A DNA stretch of 51,787 bases from Actinomadura harenae (GTDB taxonomy: Bacteria > Actinomycetota > Actinomycetes > Streptosporangiales > Streptosporangiaceae): assembly GCF_003696215.1 (NCBI RefSeq), contig NZ_RFFG01000055.1, forward strand, positions 1 to 51,787, read 5' to 3'. The notes under the pieces are model-generated. The model did not search any database and had not been told where the DNA came from. It saw nothing but the letters and a program-made list of their open reading frames with translations. Positions 8,439 through 16,721 of the stretch are shown here, in pieces; position 1 is the first letter of the stretch, and every line of letters starts with the position of its first letter. The position numbers and the translations under genes are program-made.

Positions 8439-8466
8439 CCGCCGACGTCTGACCGCCGACGTGTGA
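8423..8466 (+). repeat. 14-bp tandem repeat carrying the stop codon in three frames
   Basis: CCGCCGACGCGTGTGA ends the SDR gene, then CCGCCGACGTCTGA (8439-8452) and CCGCCGACGTGTGA (8453-8466) follow. Each copy ends in TGA. With a 14-bp period the three TGAs fall in three different frames. Confidence 0.8.
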
Positions 8467-8486
8467 TCGCCGGCGAGTCCGGTCGC

Positions 8487-8542
8487 TTGAAATGCAGCCG
8501 TTCGGCTGCCTATTATGGACCCATAGGCAGCCGAGCGGCTGC
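8487..8542 (+). promoter_or_regulatory. Promoter with two operator palindromes for the ArsR-SRPBCC gene
   Basis: The promoter is near consensus: TTGAAA at 8487-8492, an 18-bp spacer, and TATTAT at 8511-8516. The spacer contains the perfect palindrome GCAGCCG-TT-CGGCTGC (8494-8509). A second copy, GCAGCCG-AG-CGGCTGC (8527-8542), lies just after the expected transcription start. The centres are 33 bp apart, about three helical turns, and the flanks of the two sites are mirror images. This is a strong candidate for autorepression by the downstream ArsR-type regulator. Confidence 0.85.
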
Positions 8543-8561
8543 ATTTTCGAGGACGGTTCCC

Positions 8562-9359
8562 ATGGACATGGACGACGAGGTGTTCAAGGCACTGGCGGAC
8601 CCCGTCCGCCGGAGGCTGCTCGACCGGCTCAACGACCACAACGGCCAGCGCCTGACCGAACTGTGCGACGGCCTCGACATGGCCCGCCAGTCGGTGAGCA
8701 AGCACCTGGCCGTCCTGGAGGCGGCCCGCCTGGTCACCGCCGTCCGGCGCGGCAGGGAGAAGCTGCACTACCTCAACGCCGAGCCCGTCAACGCGATCGC
8801 CGACCGGTGGATGAGCCGCTACGACCGTGACCGCGCCCGCGCCCTGGCCGACCTCAAGAGCGCACTGGAGGACACGCCGATGACCACGCAGGACAGCCCG
8901 GACTTCGTCTACACCACCTACATCCGCACCACGCCCGAGCGGCTCTGGGAGGCCCTCACCGACCCCGTCTTCACCCGCCGCTACTGGGGCGTCGGGTTCG
9001 ACACCGACTGGAAGCCCGGCTCGCCCATGACCTGGAACGGCGAGGGGCCCGCCAACGCCCATCCCGACCAGGTCGTCCTCGAGTCGGAGCCCGGCCGCCG
9101 CCTCGCCTACACCTGGCACACCTTCACGCCCGGGTGGGCCGAGGCCGTCGGCGTGGACGAGCCGACCCGGGCCGCCCTCGCCGCCGAGCCCCGCTCCCGG
9201 GTCGCCTTCGACCTCGAACCCCACGACGGCAGGGTCAAACTCACCGTCACCCACACCGCCTTCGCCCCGGACAGCACCCTCCGGCCCATGATCAGCGAAG
9301 GCTGGCCCGCCATCGTCGCCGACCTGAAGACCCTCCTCGAGACCGGCGATCTCGCCTGA
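8562..9359 (+). CDS. ArsR-family regulator fused to an SRPBCC/AHSA1 domain
   Basis: 265-aa protein. Residues 1-85 are a winged-helix ArsR domain with ALADPVRRRLL near the start and the recognition region ARQSVSKHLAVLE. No metal-binding ELCVCDL-type cysteine motif is present (the position reads ELCDGLD), so it is probably not a metal sensor. Residues about 115-265 are an SRPBCC domain (RTTPERLWEALTDP, then YWGVGF) of the AHSA1 type, a hydrophobic cavity that may bind a ligand. Similar single-chain regulators are known in actinobacteria. The ATG at 8562 follows GAGGA. The two-palindrome promoter directly upstream suggests that it represses its own gene; no other gene is downstream in the same direction, so its wider targets are unknown. 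Confidence 0.88.
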   Translation: MDMDDEVFKALADPVRRRLLDRLNDHNGQRLTELCDGLDMARQSVSKHLAVLEAARLVTAVRRGREKLHYLNAEPVNAIADRWMSRYDRDRARALADLKSALEDTPMTTQDSPDFVYTTYIRTTPERLWEALTDPVFTRRYWGVGFDTDWKPGSPMTWNGEGPANAHPDQVVLESEPGRRLAYTWHTFTPGWAEAVGVDEPTRAALAAEPRSRVAFDLEPHDGRVKLTVTHTAFAPDSTLRPMISEGWPAIVADLKTLLETGDLA

Positions 9360-9377
9360 GCCCGACTCTCGGCGGGG

Positions 9378-9407
9378 GTGGCCCGGCCGGGTGAGGGGCC
9401 GGGCCAC
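9378..9407. terminator. Bidirectional terminator hairpin
   Basis: GTGGCCCGGCC (9378-9388) pairs perfectly with GGCCGGGCCAC (9397-9407) around an 8-nt loop. It lies between two convergent genes and could end both. There is no T-tract, as is common in high-GC actinobacteria. Confidence 0.7.
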
Positions 9408-9415
9408 GCCGGGTG

Positions 9416-9976
9416 TCAGCCGCCGGGCCTGCAGGCGGCGATGCGGACGGTCCTGCCGATGGCCCTGCCCTTGGCGTGCTCCGGACGGAAGCCGGGAGGG
9501 GCGACGATGTTCGCGATGGCCACGCCGGTGTAGTCCTGCGGCGCGACGCACCGGTGGGACGCGTTCTGGGCGATGGACGTCTTGCCCGCGTTGGTCTTCA
9601 CCGCGCTCTGCCTGGACAGCCGGCCCTTCTTGTACAGCCCGACCCGGATGCTGATCCGGGCCACCGGATGATCGCACTTCACCGAGCCCGCGACGTCGAT
9701 GACGTCGCGGGCCTCGGCGTCCGGGCGGCGGGGGGAGTGCGGGTCGCGGGCCGCGAGCACGCAGCGGATGGTCCCGGGCTTGACGGCGGAACCCTTGCCG
9801 GTGGAGTGCTTCGCGGCGGGGTGCTTGGCGGCGTGTCCGGCGGCGGGGTGCGCGGCGGAGGCCGGTTCGAAGGTGATGACCGTCGTCCCCGTGTCCGCGT
9901 TCGCCGTGCCCGTCGATGCCAGCACGACGGCCGCCCCCGCGAACGCCGCCGTGGCCAGCTGGGTGATCCGCTTCAT
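9416..9976 (-). CDS. Secreted protein, unknown function
   Basis: 186-aa exported protein. A clear signal peptide (MKRITQ, then a hydrophobic core) ends at about TANA (24-27). It is followed by a Lys/His/Ala-rich linker of roughly 40 residues with AAKHP-like repeats. The remaining domain has four cysteines (TIRC, VKC, HRC, AAC), probably two disulfides. I do not recognise the domain. The ATG at 9976 is preferred over an upstream in-frame codon because AAGGGG lies 6 nt before it and the signal peptide starts there. Divergent from the SnoaL-like gene and sharing its upstream repeat pair. Confidence 0.75.
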   Translation of the reverse strand: MKRITQLATAAFAGAAVVLASTGTANADTGTTVITFEPASAAHPAAGHAAKHPAAKHSTGKGSAVKPGTIRCVLAARDPHSPRRPDAEARDVIDVAGSVKCDHPVARISIRVGLYKKGRLSRQSAVKTNAGKTSIAQNASHRCVAPQDYTGVAIANIVAPPGFRPEHAKGRAIGRTVRIAACRPGG

Positions 9977-10054
9977 CTCGCCCCTTCGGTCGTTGGATTG
10001 CTCGGGTGTCAACTTAGAGCTTCAGGATCGTCGCCGAAAGTGACGGACTCTTGC

Positions 10055-10144
10055 GGAGATCTCACCCCGAACTCCGCCGCCGGATTCCCCTGCGGACGGC
10101 CGTCGAGACCGCCCTCCGCTCCTGGAGGCCGCACGGAGATCTCA
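10055..10144. promoter_or_regulatory. Two identical CGGAGATCTCA sites 80 bp apart
   Basis: The 11-mer CGGAGATCTCA ends at 10064 and again at 10144, with the palindromic core GAGATCTC in each. The sites lie in the divergent region between the secreted protein and the SnoaL-like gene. The second site overlaps the expected -35 of the latter, whose -10 is TACGTT at 10166. A shared regulator is possible, but none is identified. Confidence 0.4.
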
Positions 10145-10165
10145 GGGAACCGTGCGGGGGCGGGG

Positions 10166-10171
10166 TACGTT
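10166..10171 (+). promoter_or_regulatory. Candidate -10 element for the SnoaL-like gene
   Basis: TACGTT, about 45 nt before the chosen ATG. It would give a transcript with a short leader that includes the GGTGGAG ribosome-binding site. The -35 region overlaps one CGGAGATCTCA site. Confidence 0.4.
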
Positions 10172-10215
10172 GGAACGGACGTAAGCGTATGTCGTACACC
10201 TACGAAGGTGGAGCC

Positions 10216-10608
10216 ATGGCCATTCGTTCGGAGCAGGACCTGTCCGAGTTCCTCGCGGCCTACACGCGGGACATGGTCGAGCCGGACCAGGACCCCGCCG
10301 AGATCCTCGCCCGCTACTTCGTCCCCGACTTCGAGTACTGCAACGACGGGCTCGTCATCAACCGGGAGCGCATGCTGGCGCACACCCGCGGCCTGCGGAA
10401 GCGCGTCTCACCCTCGGACGTGCAGTCCCTCGACGTCCACGAGGCGGTGCTGTCGGGCGACCGGTTCGCCGTCCGCTACACGCTGAACGTCGCGATGGGC
10501 AAGGGCGGCGACTTCAGCGCGGAGGTCTACATGTTCGGCCACCTCGCGGCGGACGGCCGGATCCGCCGCGTCGACCAGACCACCCGGGACCTCGCCAAGA
10601 AGGACTGA
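10216..10608 (+). CDS. SnoaL-like / NTF2-fold protein
   Basis: 130-aa small protein of the NTF2/SnoaL-like fold: a helical N-terminus (EFLAAYTRDM), an aromatic FVPDFEYCNDG strand, and C-terminal beta strands (FAVRYTLNVAM, VYMFGHL). Members are often isomerases, cyclases or ligand-binding proteins, and nothing here sets the substrate. The ATG at 10216 has AGGTGG upstream. An in-frame ATG at 10189 (nine extra residues) is the alternative. Its 3' end, including the stop, appears to have seeded the 23-bp tandem repeat that follows. Confidence 0.75.
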   Translation: MAIRSEQDLSEFLAAYTRDMVEPDQDPAEILARYFVPDFEYCNDGLVINRERMLAHTRGLRKRVSPSDVQSLDVHEAVLSGDRFAVRYTLNVAMGKGGDFSAEVYMFGHLAADGRIRRVDQTTRDLAKKD

Positions 10609-10689
10609 ACCGCGGATCCGGATGAGGACTGACCGGGGATCCGGATGAGGACTGACCGGGGATCCGGATGAGGACTGACCGGGGATCCG
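10600..10689 (+). repeat. 23-bp tandem repeat derived from the gene 3' end
   Basis: Three identical 23-bp units (10621-10643, 10644-10666, 10667-10689) of the form GATGAGGACTGACCGGGGAT plus CCG. A degenerate first copy (10600-10620) includes the last codons and stop of the SnoaL-like gene. A partial copy runs into the stop of the response-regulator gene. Each unit carries the GGACTGA of the gene end. Confidence 0.9.
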
Positions 10690-10691
10690 GA

Positions 10692-11345
10692 TCAGGTCAG
10701 GCCCGCGTCGTGGGCGAGAAGAGCGATCTGGGTGCGGTTGTCCAGGTCGAGCTTCGTCAGGATGCTCGAGACGTGGGCCTTGACCGTGGTCACGCTCATG
10801 GCGAGTTCGGCGGCGATGTCGGCGTTCGTCCGGCCTCGTCCGATCGCCACGGCCACCTCGGACTCGCGCGGGGTCAGCGCCGCCAGCGTCCCGCGGGCGC
10901 GCTCGTACGCGCCGGTCTGCGTGACGGTGCGCTCCATCAGGCGCCGCGTGACGCGGGGCGACAGGATCGGTTCTCCGGCGGCGACGCGCGCGACCGCCTC
11001 CACGAGCTGCGGCGGCGGGGTGTCCTTGAGGAGGAACCCGCTGGCCCCGGCCCGCAGCGCGCGCAGGATGTCCTCGTCCGCGTCGAAGGTCGTCAGCACG
11101 ATCACCTCCGGCGGGACGGGCCGCGCGCGCAGCCGCCGCGTCGCGGTGATGCCGTCCACGCCGGGCATCCGCAGATCCATCAGGACGACGTCGGGCGCGT
11201 GCGCGTCCGTCCCGGCGACCGCCTCCCCGCCGTCCGAGGCCTCCCCGACCACCGTGATGCCGGACGCGCCGTCCAGCATCATGGACAACCCGGCACGGAC
11301 CAGAGGATCGTCGTCGACCAGCAGCACCCGGATCACGCGGGCCAT
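10692..11345 (-). CDS. LuxR/NarL-type response regulator
   Basis: 217-aa two-component response regulator. The receiver domain (1-120) has the acidic pocket VDDDP (10-14), the phosphoacceptor Asp57 in VVLMDLRMP and the LLKD lysine. The C-terminal LuxR HTH (about 150-217) contains LTPRESEVA and the recognition helix MSVTTVKAHVS. The ATG at 11345 lies inside the end of the histidine kinase gene (13-bp overlap), so the two are coupled and most likely form a pair. The target genes are not visible in this window. Confidence 0.92.
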   Translation of the reverse strand: MARVIRVLLVDDDPLVRAGLSMMLDGASGITVVGEASDGGEAVAGTDAHAPDVVLMDLRMPGVDGITATRRLRARPVPPEVIVLTTFDADEDILRALRAGASGFLLKDTPPPQLVEAVARVAAGEPILSPRVTRRLMERTVTQTGAYERARGTLAALTPRESEVAVAIGRGRTNADIAAELAMSVTTVKAHVSSILTKLDLDNRTQIALLAHDAGLT

Positions 11346-12613
11346 GGTAGCCAGGCGCGCAGCGCGAACCGCCCGCCGACGCCCTGATGATCCAATTGTC
11401 CGCCGCCCAGCCGCACCCGCTCCGTGAGCCCGACCAGCCCCACCCCGCTCCCGGGCATGGCCGCCACGGTCGTGGAGCGTGCGCTCACCACGCCTGTGAC
11501 CTGCGCGTCGCCGACACTTCCGGTGTCGGAGGGCAGGGGGTTGGTGATGTCGATGAGCAGGCGGTCCCCGGGGGCGCCGTGCAGACGCACCTCGACGGGT
11601 CGGCCGGGGGCGTGCTTGCGCGCGTTGGTCAGTCCCTCCTGGACGACGCGGTAGGCCGTCCGCCCGACGGCGGCCGGGAGGCCGGGGGCGTCGCCCACCT
11701 CGTCGCGCAGGTCGACGTGCTGTCCGGCCTCGCGGGCCTCGCCGATCAGGCGCGGGACGTCGGCGAGGGTGGTCTGGGGCGCGGAGATGTCGTCCGCGCC
11801 GTCCTCGCGGAGGAGGCCGATCACCTCCCGCAGCTCCTCCAGCGCCTGGTGCACCCCCGCGCGCACGACGCCCGCGGCCTTCGCGACCCGCTCCGGAGAG
11901 GCGTCCGGACGGTACTCCAGCGCTCCCGCGTGCGTCGCGACCAGCGTGAGCCGGTGGGCGAGGACGTCGTGCATCTCCCGCGCGAGCGTGCGCCGCTCGG
12001 CCATGCGCGCCTCGGCGACCCGCCGTCCCTGCTCGGCCTCCGCCCGGACGGCCCGCTCGTGCAGCGAGAGGAGCAGGGCGCGGCGCGAGCGGGCCAGCGC
12101 CCCCCAGCCGAGCAGCGCCCCGTACGTCGCGAAGATCAGCACCAGCCACCAGCCGAGGGAGATCCCCGCGCTGGGACGCCACAACCCCCGGACCAGATGC
12201 GCGCCGAACCCCGCCGCCGCCACGCCCGCCGCGACGGCCGGCCGCCTCCGCTGGGCCACCTGCATCGCGCCCGTCGTCGCCGCCGGGGTGGCCGCCGGGG
12301 ACAACGCCGCGAGGACGGTGGCGGCGCCCGCTCCGGCAAGCGGCCACCACACCTGCGCCACCGCCGCGACCACGCTCAACACCGCGACCCCGCCGTCCAA
12401 CCACAGCGGAGCCCCACCCGGCCGCCACACCACGGACGCCCCGGTCAACCCCCCGACCAGCACGACCACCCCCACCACCCCGACCCCGCGCGCCCACGCC
12501 CCCGCCCGCAGCCGGGGCCCCGCAGGCGAGCCCGTGCCCGCTCCCGGACTCGGGTTCGGGGTCGGGTTCGGGCGTGGGTTCGGGGGCGTGGGTGGGCCTG
12601 GGGGCTTGTTCAT
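11333..12613 (-). CDS. Sensor histidine kinase (HisKA_3 / NarL-partner type)
   Basis: 426-aa membrane histidine kinase. After a Pro-rich cytoplasmic start (MNKPPGPPTPPNP) there are about four to five hydrophobic segments (residues 42-175), then the HisKA_3 dimerisation domain with the phosphorylated His in REMHDVLAHRL. The HATPase domain follows, with NARKHA as the N box and GSGVGLVGLTERV as the G box. The small membrane region and lack of an extracellular domain suggest sensing of the membrane or an intramembrane signal. The N-terminal DNA is a near-repetitive GGGTTCGGG run. Pairs with the downstream LuxR regulator. Confidence 0.92.
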   Translation of the reverse strand: MNKPPGPPTPPNPRPNPTPNPSPGAGTGSPAGPRLRAGAWARGVGVVGVVVLVGGLTGASVVWRPGGAPLWLDGGVAVLSVVAAVAQVWWPLAGAGAATVLAALSPAATPAATTGAMQVAQRRRPAVAAGVAAAGFGAHLVRGLWRPSAGISLGWWLVLIFATYGALLGWGALARSRRALLLSLHERAVRAEAEQGRRVAEARMAERRTLAREMHDVLAHRLTLVATHAGALEYRPDASPERVAKAAGVVRAGVHQALEELREVIGLLREDGADDISAPQTTLADVPRLIGEAREAGQHVDLRDEVGDAPGLPAAVGRTAYRVVQEGLTNARKHAPGRPVEVRLHGAPGDRLLIDITNPLPSDTGSVGDAQVTGVVSARSTTVAAMPGSGVGLVGLTERVRLGGGQLDHQGVGGRFALRAWLPWPA

Positions 12614-12744
12614 CGGGTCAAGCTAACGGCGGGGCCGGAACGGGCGACACCTACCAAAGTCGGAGCCGGGGCGCACCGGAGTCGGACCTTCCGCGACCGT
12701 CCGCTCGATGTGCGCGTGTGGCCCCGGGGGCCAGGCTGATCCTC

Positions 12745-13140
12745 GTGAACACCTCACTGAAGCAGCCTCTCCTCACCATCGCCGGAGCGACGGCGGCCGC
12801 CCTCGCCGTGTGGACGGTGGCCGTTCCCGTGGCGGGCGTCGACCTGACCGTCCGCATGGGCGACGGCACCGGCACCGTCGGCCCGCTGATGATCGTTCTG
12901 ACGAGCGTCCTGGCCGGTCTCTCGGGCTGGATCCTCCTGGCCATCCTGCGTCGGCGCACCCCCCGCGCCGAGCGCGCCTGGCCGTTCGTCGCCCCGGGAG
13001 TGCTCATCGCGTCCTTCACCGGCCCGTCCAGCAACGCCGTCGGCGCGAGCTCGACCGTCGTGCTGATCCTCCTGCACGTGGTGGTCGGCATCATCCTGAC
13101 CCTCGGCCTCATGCCTCGACGCCGCCCGGCCATCCCCTGA
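12745..13140 (+). CDS. Small four-helix membrane protein, DUF6069-like
   Basis: 131-aa integral membrane protein with four hydrophobic helices. The first runs LLTIAGATAAALAVWTVAV, followed by GVDLTVR and later LMIVLTSVLAGLSGWILLAI. The layout fits the actinobacterial DUF6069 family (function unknown), which I name from memory and with moderate confidence. The GTG at 12745 has no good ribosome-binding site, but CAGGCT 7 nt before it matches the leaderless pattern. Divergent from the histidine kinase. No link in function can be shown. Confidence 0.7.
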   Translation: MNTSLKQPLLTIAGATAAALAVWTVAVPVAGVDLTVRMGDGTGTVGPLMIVLTSVLAGLSGWILLAILRRRTPRAERAWPFVAPGVLIASFTGPSSNAVGASSTVVLILLHVVVGIILTLGLMPRRRPAIP

Positions 13141-13160
13141 CCCCGCCCCTCCGCCGCCCC

Positions 13161-13194
13161 CGCCCCCGACCGCCCCTCGCCCCCGACCGCCTCT
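13161..13194 (+). repeat. 17-bp tandem repeat after the DUF6069-like gene
   Basis: CGCCCCCGACCGCCCCT (13161-13177) is followed directly by CGCCCCCGACCGCCTCT (13178-13194), one mismatch, about 20 bp after the stop codon. Confidence 0.7.
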
Positions 13195-13254
13195 CGGCCA
13201 TGCCTGTCCTGGCCGAGGCTTGGTCGCCGCTGACTCCGCGCGCCGTCCGCGGCT

Positions 13255-13306
13255 GCTCCGAGCTGGAACGGCCGCCGGTCGCTCCGAACTGGAACGGTCG
13301 CCGGAC
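13255..13306 (-). repeat. 26-bp imperfect tandem repeat next to the UPF0182 stop codon
   Basis: Two copies of a 26-bp unit beginning GCTCCGARCTGGAACGG (13255-13280 and 13281-13306) with three mismatches. The array ends four bases from the UPF0182 stop codon, and a further partial copy (GCTCC) touches it. Confidence 0.8.
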
Positions 13307-13310
13307 GCTC

Positions 13311-16300
13311 CTACGTGGCGGGTTTCCGGGTGGCGGCGGTGAGGGCGCTGCGGGCCTGGAGGATGCGGTTCCAGGCGTCGCCCAGGGCGGCGTAGTCGTT
13401 CTTGGACATGGCGGTCTTGTAGTCGTCGATGGCCTTGGACAGGTCGCTGATGGCCTTCTGGGCCTCGGGGGAGAGCCTGGCGTTGCCGGGCAGGCCCGGC
13501 TGGACGCCGGGGGACTGGCCGGTTCCGGAGGCGAACAGGCTGCTCATCGCGGACTGGAAGAGGTCCGTGGTGGGCTGGGGCGTGTCGGAGCGGCTCGCGA
13601 AGGCGACCCGGTCGCCGTACTTGACCAGGACGGCCAGGAGCGTCGGGTACGGGGCCTGGTTGCTCTGGGTCGTCTGCGAGTACAGCGGCTCGACGTAGAG
13701 CAGCCCACCCGCGAACGGCAGGGACAGCAGGTTGCCGAGCTTGGTCTCGGTGCCGCTGCCTCGGGTCGGGAACAGCAGGTTGCGGATGCCATGGTCGTTC
13801 TCGAACGCCTGCTGCACCTGGCCCGGACCCTGGGGGCGCGGCTGGCCCGGCTGGTCGGCGGTCGGCATCTCCAGCAGGCGCAGCCTTCCGTAGCCGGGGT
13901 CGCCGGGAGTCGAGTCCGCGGTGAGGAACGCCGACAGGTTGCGCTGGCCTCGTGGCGTGTACACCGAGGTCAGGGAGAACCGGGGCGCCCCGAACTGGGT
14001 CCCCGCGCCGTCCGGCTGCTTCCCGCCCCGCATGTTCTGCTGCCCGCCCGGCGGGTTCGCCTGGCCGCCGCCCTGGACGGGCTGCCCGGCGCCTTGGGGC
14101 GGTTGGCCGGGGCCTGGGGTTCCGGTCGGGGGGTTCGGCTGGGTGGGGGACGGGGTGGGACTCGGCGGGAGCGGGGTCATGGCGGTCGTCGTGCCCGGGC
14201 GCCCGCCGGGACGTTGCGGCCCCGCCTCGGGGGCGGTCGGCTGGGAGGTCCGGGGCTGGACGCCCGGCTGCTGCGGCATGCGCAGGCTCAGGTAGTACGG
14301 CGGTTGCGTCTTGCCCTTGTTCGCGGGCGACGGATCCTCCGGGACGTCCCAGAAGCCCTGGCCGCCGTAGAAGGCGTCGGCCTGGGTGACGTGGTACTGG
14401 GCCAGGATGCGGCGCTGGACCTTGAACAGGTCCTCCGGGTAGCGCAGGTGGTCCAGCAGTTCGGGAGGGATCTTGGACTTGGGCTCGACGGTGCCGGGGA
14501 AGACCTTCGTCCACGTCCTGGCGATGGGGTCCTGGGCGTCCCAGAGGTAGAGGTGGACGGTGCCGTCGTAGGCGTCGACGGTCGCCTTGACCGAGTTCCG
14601 CAGGTAGTTGACCTGGTGGTCGGCCTGCTTGGCGACGGCGGAACGGGTGTCGGTGATGGTGTCGCGGGTGGCGTCCTGGAGGCCGAGGGTCTGGGCGTAC
14701 GGGTAGCCGTTGGACGTGGTGTAGCCGTCGAGGACCCACTGGATGCGGCCGCCGACCGCGACCGGGTACGGGTTGCCGTCGAGGGTGAGCCAGGGCGCGG
14801 CGCGGTGCACGATCTCGCGCGGGGTGCGGTGGTAGAGGATCCGGGCGTCCTTCTTGATCGCGCCGGACAGCAGAAGGTTCCAGTCCTGGAACTCGGCGGC
14901 GAACAGCGTCCGGTTCAGCGCGGAGTCGACCGGAACGCCGCCCCGGCCCTGGTAGGTGGTGTTGACCTGCTGCGAGCTGTCGGACGGGTCGGGGTGGTCG
15001 AACTCCTTCTGCCCCTGGCCGCCGACGACCGAGTAGTCGGTCGTCCGCTCGCCGAAGTAGATCTGCGGTGTGCCGACGGGCGGGCCGGTGACGTCCTTCT
15101 GGGGGATGTCCTTCTGCTGGAAGTCGGGGGTGCCGTCGGCGGTGAGGCGCTCGCCGGGCGCCCGGACGAAGCCGTACCCGTGGGTGTAGATCAGCCGGTC
15201 CTTCACCCAGCTGTTCTGGCCCTTCGGCGGGCCGGACAGCTCCCGGACGGCGACGACCGAGTCCTCCGGGCGGCCGTTCACCTGGTACCGGTCGACGTCG
15301 AGGGTGTCGGGGAAGCGGTAGAACTCGCGGATCTGCTGGAGCTGCTGGTAGGTCGGGCTGACCACGACCGGGTCGAGCAGCCGGACGCCGGACAGGTCGC
15401 GAGCGGCGGCGGCGAGCCTGCCCTGGTCGGTCTCCGGGCGGCCGCCGTACGGTTCGAGCGTGATGCCGTCGACGCCGTACGCGGCGCGGGTGGCGTCGAT
15501 GTTGCGCTGGATGAAGCGGCGCTCCTTGTTCTGCTCGTCCGGCTTCACCTGGAAGCGCTGGATCAGCAGCGGGTAGAGGCCGCCGATGAGCAGCGCCGAC
15601 AGCACCAGCAGGACCAGGCCCACGCCGGGCAGCGCCATGCCGCGCCGCAGCAGGTTGGAGAAGAACAGCAGCGCGCACACGATCGCGATGACGGCGAGGA
15701 TCGTCTTCGCCGGTAGCAGCGCGTTGACGTCGGTATAGGACGCGCCCGTGCGCACGCCCCGTTCGGAGTGCACCAGGCCGTACCGGTCGAACCAGTAGGC
15801 GAACGCCTTCAGCAGCACGAACAGCCCGATCAGCACCGACAGGTGTGCGCGCGCCGCCGGGCTGACCTTGTCGCCGGGCCCCTGCATGCGCAGCCCGCCG
15901 TACAGGTAGTGCACCATCACGGCGGCCAGCATCGACAGGATCACGGTCGCGAACACCACGCCGAGCACCAGCCGCAGGAACGGATAGGTGAAGACGTAGA
16001 ACGAGATGTCCTTGTGGAACTGCGGATCGCGGACGCCGAAGCTCGTCCGGTTCAGGAACGCCAGCCAGACCGGCCACTGCCCGGCCACGGACGCGCCGGT
16101 GAGCACGCCGAGGAGCAGCAGTGCCATGGACGTGACCGCCCGGCGCCGCGGATCGATGATCGCCCGGTACCGCTCGAGGCCCTGCTGCTCGACCGACAGC
16201 GGCCGGTAGGCCGGGCGCAGGCGGTGCGCGACCGCCATGTTCACCGCGACCAGCAGCGCCATGAGCAGGCCGCCGCCGAAGAACAGCGACGTGCGTGCCC

Positions 16301-16481
16301 ACAGCTGGGTCGTGTACACGCGCGACAGCCCGACCGAGCGGTACCAGAGCAGGTCGGTCCAGACCGAGGTGACGACCATGAAGGCGATCACCAGGACGGC
16401 CAGCGTCACCAGGGTCGGAAGCAGCAGCCGGGACCGGCCGCCGCCGAGCCGCCGCCGGATACCGGGTGTCCGGAAGGTCAA
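13311..16481 (-). CDS. UPF0182 family large membrane protein
   Basis: 1056-aa UPF0182 protein, a conserved actinobacterial and cyanobacterial membrane family of unknown function. Seven transmembrane helices fill the first ~300 residues (the first starts near LLLPTLVTLAVLV, the seventh VGLVLLVLSALLIGG). A large external domain follows, then a Pro/Gly/Gln-rich linker (about residues 790-880) and a C-terminal helical domain ending in a dissociable-looking helix pair. The TTG at 16481 is preferred because GGAGGGG lies 5 nt upstream; an ATG at 16517 is the alternative. It neighbours PPA1309 and the YlbL-type protease as in many actinobacteria, suggesting a shared envelope role (inference). Confidence 0.92.
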   Translation of the reverse strand: MTFRTPGIRRRLGGGRSRLLLPTLVTLAVLVIAFMVVTSVWTDLLWYRSVGLSRVYTTQLWARTSLFFGGGLLMALLVAVNMAVAHRLRPAYRPLSVEQQGLERYRAIIDPRRRAVTSMALLLLGVLTGASVAGQWPVWLAFLNRTSFGVRDPQFHKDISFYVFTYPFLRLVLGVVFATVILSMLAAVMVHYLYGGLRMQGPGDKVSPAARAHLSVLIGLFVLLKAFAYWFDRYGLVHSERGVRTGASYTDVNALLPAKTILAVIAIVCALLFFSNLLRRGMALPGVGLVLLVLSALLIGGLYPLLIQRFQVKPDEQNKERRFIQRNIDATRAAYGVDGITLEPYGGRPETDQGRLAAAARDLSGVRLLDPVVVSPTYQQLQQIREFYRFPDTLDVDRYQVNGRPEDSVVAVRELSGPPKGQNSWVKDRLIYTHGYGFVRAPGERLTADGTPDFQQKDIPQKDVTGPPVGTPQIYFGERTTDYSVVGGQGQKEFDHPDPSDSSQQVNTTYQGRGGVPVDSALNRTLFAAEFQDWNLLLSGAIKKDARILYHRTPREIVHRAAPWLTLDGNPYPVAVGGRIQWVLDGYTTSNGYPYAQTLGLQDATRDTITDTRSAVAKQADHQVNYLRNSVKATVDAYDGTVHLYLWDAQDPIARTWTKVFPGTVEPKSKIPPELLDHLRYPEDLFKVQRRILAQYHVTQADAFYGGQGFWDVPEDPSPANKGKTQPPYYLSLRMPQQPGVQPRTSQPTAPEAGPQRPGGRPGTTTAMTPLPPSPTPSPTQPNPPTGTPGPGQPPQGAGQPVQGGGQANPPGGQQNMRGGKQPDGAGTQFGAPRFSLTSVYTPRGQRNLSAFLTADSTPGDPGYGRLRLLEMPTADQPGQPRPQGPGQVQQAFENDHGIRNLLFPTRGSGTETKLGNLLSLPFAGGLLYVEPLYSQTTQSNQAPYPTLLAVLVKYGDRVAFASRSDTPQPTTDLFQSAMSSLFASGTGQSPGVQPGLPGNARLSPEAQKAISDLSKAIDDYKTAMSKNDYAALGDAWNRILQARSALTAATRKPAT

Positions 16482-16721
16482 CGGGCCCCTCCGTTCTGAT
16501 CGCGCCCCCACCGACATCCCCCGCCGGTGCTGTCCTAGAAACCTACCGACTGGCCCCGCGGCGTCCCCAGCTTCACGTCCAATTGTGGATAACCCGCTGC
16601 CAACCGGCTCCCGGCCAAGGCGCGTCGCACGAAACGCACCCCCCGACCGGGATCCGCCCCCAGGGAGAACGGACGGGAGGGGGCGGCCGACGCATGGGTG
16701 CGGACGGGGGAAGATGGCCTT

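Noticed and set aside
10600..10692. CRISPR-like array
   Set aside because: The units are directly adjacent with no unique spacers and no cas genes are near; this is a minisatellite.
12754..16302. 1182-aa open frame on the minus strand overlapping UPF0182, and a 1002-aa frame on the plus strand (12708-15716)
   Set aside because: Both are Arg/Pro/Gly-rich shadows of the real UPF0182 frame, with no domains and no ribosome-binding sites. High GC content leaves few stops in the other frames.
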